A program made the position numbers and the translations under genes. 48,498 nucleotides of DNA from Caldithrix abyssi DSM 13497. Its GTDB lineage: Bacteria; Electryoneota; AABM5-125-24; Hatepunaeales; Hatepunaeaceae. Below are positions 43,213 through 48,498 of this stretch, piece by piece; the stretch's first letter is position 1, and every line of letters starts with the position of its first letter. The stretch covers positions 1-48,498 of the forward strand of contig CAMBDS010000021.1 in assembly GCA_945865405.1 (NCBI GenBank). Reading direction: 5' to 3'. The notes below the pieces were generated by a model that worked only from the letters and a program-made list of their open reading frames with translations, had not been told where the DNA came from and ran no database searches.

Positions 43213-43455
43213 TTAAGCGACCTCGTTTAGTAAAGTAAGCCGGGCTCTGAGAGGCAACTCGAGGATGTCTTTGCGTAGAAGGCGCGTCGAAAAAAAGAGA
43301 ACCTCAAGGTTCTCGACCTCACGGGTATTCGGGTTAAGACGCGCAATTATGTCGTCGGACAACTCCTCTGAGTCCTGTCCGGCGTAGGGCGGCATCTTGT
43401 CGATATGCAAGATATCGCCCTCGCGGTCATAGGTCATTGTGAGTCCTTCGGTCAT
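43213..43455 (-). CDS. DUF2283 family small protein
   Basis: This 80-residue protein matches DUF2283: MTYDREGDILHI near the start, then DDIIARLN and VENLEVLFFS. These small proteins are often found beside toxin-antitoxin genes, but no activity has been established. An AGGAGAG site lies four bases before the first ATG; a second ATG six codons later is also possible and fits the family start better. It lies 16 bases after the YgiT-type gene in the same direction. Confidence 0.8.
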   Translation of the reverse strand: MTEGLTMTYDREGDILHIDKMPPYAGQDSEELSDDIIARLNPNTREVENLEVLFFSTRLLRKDILELPLRARLTLLNEVA

Positions 43456-43471
43456 TTACTCTCCTGAATCG

Positions 43472-43702
43472 TCATTCCACAAAAGCCACCACAGGTACTC
43501 TTCGGCTTGTTGTGCGACGCCCTTTTTCGCTCAACGCAAGGTCGATTTGTTCCATTGTGGCAGCGGTGAAGTAGCTCTCTCCGCAATTTGGGCAAAAAAC
43601 AGCAGGGATATGCTCAACAACCATCAGTTCATCGCCTTCCCCATAAGATCGGCTGATTTGCCGGATACGAGCGCCTTCTTTATTACAAATTTTACAGATC
43701 AT
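43472..43702 (-). CDS. YgiT-type zinc-finger protein (MqsA-like antitoxin candidate)
   Basis: This 76-residue protein has two CxxC pairs, MICKICNKEG and FCPNCGE (residues 3-6 and about 37-40), forming the zinc knuckle of YgiT/MqsA N-domains. VPVVAFVE at the end fits the family. A longer frame continues upstream, but those residues come from the antisense-shifted remains of another gene, and the family starts at this Met. Proteins of this type usually follow a DUF4258 gene as its presumed antitoxin; here that upstream gene is broken. Confidence 0.83.
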   Translation of the reverse strand: MICKICNKEGARIRQISRSYGEGDELMVVEHIPAVFCPNCGESYFTAATMEQIDLALSEKGRRTTSRRVPVVAFVE

Positions 43703-43715
43703 TCTTATCCTTGAT

Positions 43716-43997
43716 TTAGATACGGAATACTGTGATGACAACAACCGTCTGGGGTGGACTGATCTTGCAGATAATCGCAACATCAATTCCGGATTTGGTT
43801 CTACCGTGCAATTGATACTTCCATTCGCCCGACGATTCATCCAGTTGCTTGACTGCAATATGGCCATTCAGCAGAGCTTAGCGTAGTTCTCTATTGTTAA
43901 GACGGTCAAAGCGCAACTCCTCATCCGCATGAAGTGTGACGATATAATCGCCCAATTTTACAGATTGTCGAATAATTGTATTTATTCGAGAGAGCAA
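43716..43997 (-). pseudogene. DUF4258 gene with in-frame stop
   Basis: A frame of about 93 codons reads KLGDYIVTLHADEELRFDR, then a TAA stop at 43880-43878. It then continues in the same frame with ALLNGHIAVKQLD, YQLHGRTKSGIDVAII and VVVITVFRI, ending at a second stop. The pattern of His in the first helix, a G-H-I turn and a final VVITVF strand fits DUF4258. This family is usually paired with a YgiT-type gene as a toxin-like partner. The stop falls between the N-terminal helix and the beta sheet, so the protein is probably dead. The start is uncertain; TTG at 43997 is a guess. Confidence 0.68.
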
Positions 43998-43999
43998 CG

Positions 44000-44092
44000 C
44001 TATTTCTTGACATCAGTAACGCCACGTTCATCTGCAACATCGTGCGGCAAGGTCATCCTTCTGCCCGGGCGAATCTGAATTTTTGTTGTCAT
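44000..44092 (-). CDS. Mini AbrB/MazE-like domain (30 residues)
   Basis: The frame reads TTKIQIRPGRRMTLPHDVAD and ends after VTDVKK. The KIxIRPxRRxTLPxD pattern is the first half of a SpoVT-AbrB swapped-hairpin antitoxin. Full domains need about 45 residues, so this is either a truncated relic or a minimal peptide. Its start overlaps no other frame; it begins six bases after the stop of the 57-residue gene. Confidence 0.5.
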   Translation of the reverse strand: MTTKIQIRPGRRMTLPHDVADERGVTDVKK

Positions 44093-44097
44093 TTCGC

Positions 44098-44271
44098 CTA
44101 CTTTCCGCCCTTTACCTTGGAATTTGCATCGTTCCTGTCAACCGATCCCTTAACCTTGGTGAAGTTCCCCTTTTGCGTTGCGCCAAACTTTTCGGCGTTC
44201 GTCACTTTGACGTGGCTTTGCGCAGGAGGCGTCGGAACAGCTCCGTGATGACCGGCTTCACTTTTCGGCAT
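44098..44271 (-). CDS. Small basic Lys/Gly-rich protein (57 residues)
   Basis: No family is recognised. A GAGG site five bases before the ATG and a promoter about 60 bases upstream support it as a real gene. The product is hydrophilic with KVK and KG motifs spread over its length and no predicted membrane or secretion signal. It heads the island of small genes. A nucleic-acid-associated role is possible from charge alone. Confidence 0.6.
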   Translation of the reverse strand: MPKSEAGHHGAVPTPPAQSHVKVTNAEKFGATQKGNFTKVKGSVDRNDANSKVKGGK

Positions 44272-44333
44272 GATTACCTCTAAATTATTGTTATTGTTGG
44301 CTTTGGTGGGAAAGCTTAACCCCCTCGCAATGA

Positions 44334-44362
44334 GCTATAATAATATACGATTGCGTTATCAA
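44334..44362 (-). promoter_or_regulatory. Promoter at the head of the small-gene island
   Basis: On the minus strand TTGATA (44362-44357), 17 bases, then TATAGC (44339-44334). It overlaps the last bases of the geranylgeranylglyceryl phosphate synthase gene and would drive the 57-residue gene and those behind it. Confidence 0.6.
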
Positions 44363-45099
44363 TTTTCGCAAACTGCCTCAACCATCGCCCTGAGGACCCC
44401 CGCTCCGTTCCGCTCAACCGCCGTCCCTACAACGATAGCCATTGCGCCCGCCTTGGCGGCTTTGGCGGCAAGCTCCGGTGTGGTGATCCCTCCCCCGACG
44501 ATGATCGGGATCTCGACGCTCTTCGCAACCATTCGGATCATCTCCTCTGGTACGGGTAGCTTCGCCCCCGACCCCGCCTCAAGGTAAACGGCTTGCATCC
44601 CGAAAAGTTCAGCTGCCATCGCGTGTGCTGCCGCGAACTTCGGCTTGCCGCGAGGGATCGGCTTGGTGTCGGAGACGAACTCCGCCGATGTCACTGAGCC
44701 AGACTCGATAAGCAGGTAGGCCATCGGCAACACTGGCAGCTTCAGCCGCTTGATGAGCGGAGCCGCCATTACCTGCTCGCCAATCAGGTATTGCGGGTTG
44801 CGCCCCGATAGCAGCGACATGAACAACACCCCGTCGGCATGCTTCGATATCTGCCTGCTTCCCCCCGGAAAAAGGACGACTGGTATCCGCACCCGTCCCT
44901 TGACAGCTTTCACCGCCTCGTCGAACCCGTCATGCTCGATGAAGCTTCCGCCGATCAGGATCGCGCTGACGCCAGCCTCTTCCGCCTCAGTAGCCGTCCG
45001 GGCTAGCTCTTCAGGCCCCTGAGCGTCTGGGTCAAGCAACAGCCATATTCCAGGTGGAGATGAGGTAGGGAAGAGGGTTGAATTAAGGTTGAGGGTCAA
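44359..45099 (-). CDS. Geranylgeranylglyceryl phosphate synthase (group II, PcrB/GGGPS family)
   Basis: This prenyltransferase makes the ether bond between glycerol-1-phosphate and an isoprenoid diphosphate, the first committed step of archaeal membrane lipids; bacterial homologues exist. The 246 residues form a TIM barrel with LLLDPDAQ, ILIGGSF, FPGGSRQISKHADGVLF, SLLSGRNPQYLIG, YLEAGSGA and IIVGGGITT. Together these give a group II pattern as found in FCB bacteria and many archaea. One difference is LPMAYLLI where the motif is commonly PTGY or PTAY. The start overlaps the upstream DUF4177-like gene by four bases. Whether the cell makes ether lipids needs the rest of the pathway, which is not in this window. 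Confidence 0.93.
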   Translation of the reverse strand: MTLNLNSTLFPTSSPPGIWLLLDPDAQGPEELARTATEAEEAGVSAILIGGSFIEHDGFDEAVKAVKGRVRIPVVLFPGGSRQISKHADGVLFMSLLSGRNPQYLIGEQVMAAPLIKRLKLPVLPMAYLLIESGSVTSAEFVSDTKPIPRGKPKFAAAHAMAAELFGMQAVYLEAGSGAKLPVPEEMIRMVAKSVEIPIIVGGGITTPELAAKAAKAGAMAIVVGTAVERNGAGVLRAMVEAVCEN

Positions 45100-45284
45100 G
45101 GTACGATTCGTTTTAAGTAAAACATGTTGTCCTGAATGCTATAGACCTCCCAGCCGACCTTGCCATATGAATTCAACCCGTTCTGGAAGTTCGCAAAGCC
45201 GTAGCGCTCTTCACCGTCTTCGTCCCAGCCGCCTTCTTTCGCGACTTCTTCTTGATCCAGGATCAAGTATTCCCACTTAGGCAT
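45096..45284 (-). CDS. DUF4177-like small protein, paralogue 1
   Basis: This 62-residue protein starts MPKWEYLILD and ends GWEVYSIQDNMFYLKRI, with an LNSYG turn. The W-E-Y start, LN-x-x-G-x-x-GWE middle and Y/F-LKR end fit DUF4177 (function unknown). It is a shorter sister of the next gene upstream, sharing the first eight residues. The stop overlaps the start of the GGGPS gene by four bases. Confidence 0.75.
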   Translation of the reverse strand: MPKWEYLILDQEEVAKEGGWDEDGEERYGFANFQNGLNSYGKVGWEVYSIQDNMFYLKRIVP

Positions 45285-45319
45285 GTGTTAGCCTTCCATT
45301 AATTTTACAACAGCAAGGG

Positions 45320-45616
45320 TCAAGGGAGAGGGCGTTTGAATATGTAACTTCTCTGTAGTACGTCACCATCAAATATTGTCGACACCAATTCCCATCCATC
45401 TCTACCAAGTGGATTTAGAAGTTCGAATTCGATATTTAGCTCGACTCCAGATCTAATTCTCCATTTATTTTGAGAAAGCACAATCTTCTCTACGAATCCT
45501 TCTGAAGTCGTAACACGATAAGTTCTTTCATGACCTAAGACTCTACCCTCAGGGTTACGACGTGTCTCTTCCAGCCCGTATGGCCCATCCAAAAGTAAGT
45601 ACTCCCATTTAGGCAT
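45320..45616 (-). CDS. DUF4177-like small protein, paralogue 2
   Basis: This 98-residue protein starts MPKWEYLLLDG and has LLNPLGRDGWELVSTIFDG and a final YIFKR. Relative to its neighbour it has an extra 35 residues in the middle, predicted beta. Tandem duplication followed by divergence is the simplest reading. Its start overlaps the stop of the lone HicB gene by eight bases. Role unknown. Confidence 0.75.
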   Translation of the reverse strand: MPKWEYLLLDGPYGLEETRRNPEGRVLGHERTYRVTTSEGFVEKIVLSQNKWRIRSGVELNIEFELLNPLGRDGWELVSTIFDGDVLQRSYIFKRPLP

Positions 45617-45824
45617 ACATTAACCTTCCTTTTGGTTTTGGAATGTCTCTTCCCAACTCAATTGCCGTTTCAATCCACTCGCCAATTATGACTTCGGTGT
45701 TGGCGAGTGCTTCCTGATACGTGGCTCCGTCCGACATACAGCCGGGTAGTTCTGGGACTTCGGTGACGAAAGAATTGTCTTCCTGACTCCAGTAGATCAC
45801 CACTCCGTATTTTGGAATTTTCAT
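45609..45824 (-). CDS. HicB-family antitoxin-like protein without adjacent toxin
   Basis: This 71-residue protein has the UPF0150/HicB fold: YGVVIYWSQEDNSFVTEVPELPGCMSDG then YQEALANTEVIIGEWIETA. It lacks a DNA-binding tail, and no HicA-like frame lies on either side; DUF4177-like genes follow instead. It may be an orphan or may respond to another partner. It starts 64 bases after alaS. Confidence 0.82.
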   Translation of the reverse strand: MKIPKYGVVIYWSQEDNSFVTEVPELPGCMSDGATYQEALANTEVIIGEWIETAIELGRDIPKPKGRLMYA

Positions 45825-45852
45825 TAGAATCCAGTGTTGTTTGCTTGTCTGA

Positions 45853-45872
45853 ATTCCCGCCTACGCGGGAAT
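45853..45872. repeat. Inverted repeat with the ATTCCC-N8-GGGAAT layout
   Basis: The sequence attcccgcctacgcgggaat matches the layout of the neisserial dRS3 repeat, and similar repeats occur in other bacteria. It lies in the 64-base gap after alaS, next to a second hairpin. Confidence 0.8.
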
Positions 45873-45890
45873 GACGCGCCGGGGCGCGTT
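45873..45890 (-). repeat. GC-rich hairpin overlapping the alaS stop
   Basis: The arms gacgcgcc and ggcgcgtt (8 bp, with a G-T end pair) surround gg. It touches the alaS stop codon, so it lies at the very 3' end of the coding region and may end the transcript with its neighbour. Confidence 0.55.
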
Positions 45891-48498
45891 AGTTTAAGCA
45901 CTCCCTCACCAACCCCTCGAACCCCCTGACCGCTTCCTCAAGCTTTTCCGCTGACTTGGCTCCCGCCGTCGCCAGGTGAGGCTTGCCCCCGCCGCCGCCA
46001 CCAGCGATCTTTGCCGCTTTGCCGACGAGGTCTCCAGCCTTCAGCTTCCCCTCCTTGATCGACTCATCACCCACTACGCAGACCAGTTGCCCGGCTCCGT
46101 TGTCACCCTCGGCGACCAACAACGCAACGGCGTTCTGGTCCTTCTGCCGGATAGCGTCCCCGACCAACTTCAGTCGTTCGACGTCCATCTTGCCATAGTT
46201 TTTCGCCACAACGCGGACGTCGCTTAGCAGGGTGGAGGACGCCAAAAGCTCCACAGCTTGTGCCGCCGCCCAAGCCCCCAACAGCTTCTCAAGCTCCTTC
46301 TCCAACGCCTTCTTTTCCAGCATTGCCTTGTTCAGTTTCTCCACAGGATTCGACCCCCGTGAGCCGACAATGTCCTGAATCTCTTCTAATTGCCGATGCT
46401 CCTCGAATGTCCAGTCAAGGGCATACTCGCCCGTAATAGCCTCGATGCGCCGTACACCCGCCGAAGCCGCCACCTCGGTCACAATCCTGAACAGCCCGAT
46501 CTGCCCAGTTCGAGTCACATGACACCCGCCACAGAATTCCCGCGAGTACGGTTGCTTATCGCCTCCGATGTGGATAATTCGCACGATATCGCCATACTTT
46601 TCGCCAAAAAGCGCTACTATCCCTGAGTCGAGCGCCTCTTTGATCGGCTTCTCGTACCAGCGCACTTCGTAATCAGCGCGGATCGCGCTATTCACTTCGC
46701 GCTCGATCCTGTCAAGTTGCTCCGGCGAAATCTTTTCGAAGTGAGTGAAGTCAAACCTCAGCCTATCCGGAGCCACCAACGACCCTGCCTGATTGGCATG
46801 AGCACCCAAATGCTTTCGTAATGCGGTATGAAGCAAATGCGTCGCGGTGTGGTTATACTGTGTCGGGATGCGGAACTCCCGATCAACAATCGCGACGATT
46901 TTCCCCCCCGCTTGCGGGGGGGATGAAGGGGGGGTGTACTTAATCTTCATCGTCACCACATCCCCGGCTTTCGCCACCCCAACCACCTCAAACCGGTTGC
47001 CGTTCGACTCAATCCAGCCGTGATCCGATACCTGTCCGCCCGATTCTGAATAAAAAGGAGTCTTGTCGAGGATAATCTCCGCCTCAATATTCTGGGGAGG
47101 ATAGACATTCTTGTCTGTCATCTGATTGACCGCCAGCACCGTCGCCTCAACCTCCCACTGATCATAGCCAACAAACTTGCTCTTCAGACCCGACTCAAAC
47201 TCACCCGACGAAGCCGCAAACTTCTTCTCGCCTCGGGCAAGCTCCTTCTGCCCCTTCATCAATGCTGTGAAACGTGCTGTATCGACCGTCAACCCCCGCT
47301 CGCGAGCCATCAGTTCCGTCAGGTCAAGCGGGAAGCCGAACGTGTCGTAGAGCTTGAAAGCATCCTCACCGGAAACGACTCCACCACCAAATCCTGAACC
47401 ATCTGCAAAACCTGCTCCTGAACCACTACCACCTCCAAATCCAGTTCCATCGGCGTTTCCAGCGCCACCTGCAATTCCACCCCCAAAACCAGAAGAGCCT
47501 GTGAGCTTATCAGCGACGCGCTGGAACAACTCAATCCCCCGTCCCAACGTCCTTCCGAAGCTCTCTTCCTCGCCCTTGATAACCCCGACGATATGGTCGT
47601 GTCGCTCTTTCAACTCCGGGTAAGCATCCCCCATCACCGCGACAAGCGGCTCAACCAGCTTGAACATAAACGGGTGCTCCAGCCCAATTTCGCGCCCATA
47701 ACGAGCTGCCCGCCTCAGCACCCGCCGCACCACATAGCCTCTCCCATCGTTTGATGGAAGTACCCCATCAGCAATGGCAAACGACACCATCCTGATATGG
47801 TCGGCAGCAACCCGGTGCGGATTGCCGCTCTTATCCTTCTGATAAGGAACGCCGGACAATTGAGCAGTGTGCGAAATCAACGGCGTGAAAACGCTCGTCT
47901 CATAGTTTGAAGTTACTCCTTCCAACGCCTTCAACACTCGCTCGAACCCCGCCCCCGTATCGACGTGCTTACGCGGTAGGGGGTGGAGCTTCCCCTTTTC
48001 ATCACGTCGGTACTGAATAAAAACGAGATTCCACAATTCCACAATTCGCCCGCAATCGCCATTGACCTCGCACTTGTGGTCGGGAGTGGACTGTTGACGG
48101 CAGAAAGACGCTCCAAAATCATAGTGTAGCTCCGAGCAAGGTCCGCAAGGCCCTACTTCGCCCATTTCCCAGAAGTTATCCTTTTTCCCATGATGTGAGA
48201 TTCTCTCCACCGGCAACCCGACGACGTTATGCCAGATATCGAACGACTCCTGATCGAAACCGACCTGCTCGTCACCAGCAAATACCGTCGCATAGAGTTT
48301 ACTACCGTCAAGTTTCCAAACCTTGGTCAATAATTCCCACGCCCACTCGATAGCTTCCGGCTTGTAATAATCCCCAAACGACCAGTTGCCGAGCATCTCA
48401 AAAAAGGTGTGGTGGGAGGGACTTGGACCAACTTCTTCGAGGTCATTGTGCTTGCCAGAGACGCGGATCACCTTCTGGCTGTCAGCAACACGGGTATA
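45889..48498 (-). CDS. alaS: Alanyl-tRNA synthetase, missing the N-terminal ~70 residues (off right edge)
   Basis: AlaRS charges tRNA-Ala and edits mischarged Ser and Gly. The frame is open to the last base: translation through the edge gives QKVIRVSGKHNDLEEVG, the normal interior of the class II core, so the true start lies outside. The 870 visible residues include HHTFFEMLGNWSFGDYY (motif 2 region) and the editing site HTATHLLH with CGGCHVTRTGQIG. The C-Ala domain has GGGGGKPHLATAGAKS. Three oddities sit inside the frame: a 48-bp tandem repeat giving a Gly-rich block before GEDAFKLYDTFGFP, a copy of element A in a variable loop before ILDKTPFYSESGG, and a C-rich palindrome giving TPPSSPPQAGG before the editing domain. 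All stay in frame and spare catalytic motifs. Confidence 0.95.
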   Translation of the reverse strand, partial: YTRVADSQKVIRVSGKHNDLEEVGPSPSHHTFFEMLGNWSFGDYYKPEAIEWAWELLTKVWKLDGSKLYATVFAGDEQVGFDQESFDIWHNVVGLPVERISHHGKKDNFWEMGEVGPCGPCSELHYDFGASFCRQQSTPDHKCEVNGDCGRIVELWNLVFIQYRRDEKGKLHPLPRKHVDTGAGFERVLKALEGVTSNYETSVFTPLISHTAQLSGVPYQKDKSGNPHRVAADHIRMVSFAIADGVLPSNDGRGYVVRRVLRRAARYGREIGLEHPFMFKLVEPLVAVMGDAYPELKERHDHIVGVIKGEEESFGRTLGRGIELFQRVADKLTGSSGFGGGIAGGAGNADGTGFGGGSGSGAGFADGSGFGGGVVSGEDAFKLYDTFGFPLDLTELMARERGLTVDTARFTALMKGQKELARGEKKFAASSGEFESGLKSKFVGYDQWEVEATVLAVNQMTDKNVYPPQNIEAEIILDKTPFYSESGGQVSDHGWIESNGNRFEVVGVAKAGDVVTMKIKYTPPSSPPQAGGKIVAIVDREFRIPTQYNHTATHLLHTALRKHLGAHANQAGSLVAPDRLRFDFTHFEKISPEQLDRIEREVNSAIRADYEVRWYEKPIKEALDSGIVALFGEKYGDIVRIIHIGGDKQPYSREFCGGCHVTRTGQIGLFRIVTEVAASAGVRRIEAITGEYALDWTFEEHRQLEEIQDIVGSRGSNPVEKLNKAMLEKKALEKELEKLLGAWAAAQAVELLASSTLLSDVRVVAKNYGKMDVERLKLVGDAIRQKDQNAVALLVAEGDNGAGQLVCVVGDESIKEGKLKAGDLVGKAAKIAGGGGGGKPHLATAGAKSAEKLEEAVRGFEGLVRECLN
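46903..46922. repeat. C/G-rich palindrome inside alaS
   Basis: The arms cccccccgc and gcggggggg flank tt, with a second G7 run just after (46928-46934). It encodes PPSSPPQAGG, about ten residues that the AlaRS family normally lacks between the beta strands before the editing site. Confidence 0.85.
47100..47119. repeat. Element A copy 3, inside alaS
   Basis: The arms gatagac and gtctgtc (one mismatch) flank attctt. The 17-base core is identical to the copy after mntH. It reads MTDKNVYPP in a length-variable loop of AlaRS. Confidence 0.9.
47381..47500. repeat. 48-bp in-frame minisatellite in alaS
   Basis: The units begin at 47381, 47429 and 47477 (about 2.5 copies). Each encodes 16 residues starting GFGGG and rich in A, S and D. 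The block sits between the end of the tRNA-recognition helices and the GEDAFKLYDTFGFP strand. Confidence 0.9.

Noticed and set aside
45853-45872. Phage attachment site
   Set aside because: The repeat resembles dRS3, but no integrase or phage gene is near and no second copy flanks an insert.
1-48498. tRNA, rRNA, CRISPR or prophage genes
   Set aside because: I looked for cloverleaf ends, regular spacer-repeat arrays and phage structural motifs and saw none; a dedicated search could still find a short RNA.

Overview
The window looks like a chromosomal segment of an uncultured Gram-negative bacterium of the FCB (Fibrobacteres-Chlorobi-Bacteroidetes) superphylum. The reasons are: two secreted proteins with type IX secretion (T9SS) style C-terminal domains; a PorD-like DUF4835 protein; several outer-membrane beta-barrels and a TolC channel; and a bacterial group II geranylgeranylglyceryl phosphate synthase. 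I cannot place it to phylum from the sequence alone. No rRNA, tRNA, CRISPR array, prophage or transposase was seen. The only mobile-like material is a large set of very short palindromic repeats.

Layout. Nearly all genes are on the minus strand; 13.8-15.2 kb and 33.8-37.0 kb are the plus-strand exceptions. Region 0.0-3.7 kb holds the 5' end of an alkaline phosphatase gene and two secreted proteins. Region 4.1-13.7 kb holds typA, a DedA/M16 peptidase pair, a lytic transglycosylase/amidase pair for cell-wall turnover, and a predicted beta-barrel. Region 13.8-17.0 kb holds the PorD-like gene and a small Fn3-like exported protein on the plus strand, facing coaE and an M24 aminopeptidase across a shared terminator. 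Region 17.0-26.7 kb is a tightly packed run: mutL, miaA, a HlyD adaptor, a MacB-type permease, TolC and a TPR/proline-rich protein. The export set lacks its ATPase. Region 26.8-33.7 kb holds a site-2 protease with a small membrane protein, queA, a frameshifted outer-membrane protein, a two-gene cytochrome c/beta-barrel operon, ruvB and a HIT protein. Region 33.8-37.0 kb holds a START-like protein, a DtxR-family regulator with a near-perfect DtxR box in its own promoter, the Nramp transporter mntH, and a universal stress protein. Region 37.2-41.6 kb is an overlapping operon: endonuclease IV, a degenerate histidine kinase, a GT9 glycosyltransferase and an FG-GAP secreted protein. Region 41.6-44.3 kb is a dense island of toxin-antitoxin-like small genes, several broken. 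Region 44.4-48.5 kb holds the archaeal-type lipid gene, two DUF4177-like paralogues, a lone HicB, and alaS, which runs off the right edge.

The most unusual feature is a population of short palindromic elements. They sit in intergenic mosaics and also inside reading frames, which stay open: three lie in one T9SS cargo gene, one in a GT9 gene, and two in alaS. alaS also carries a 48-bp in-frame minisatellite. One element has three near-identical copies, two intergenic and one inside alaS. This resembles what Rickettsia palindromic elements do, but the sequences are unrelated as far as I can tell by eye.
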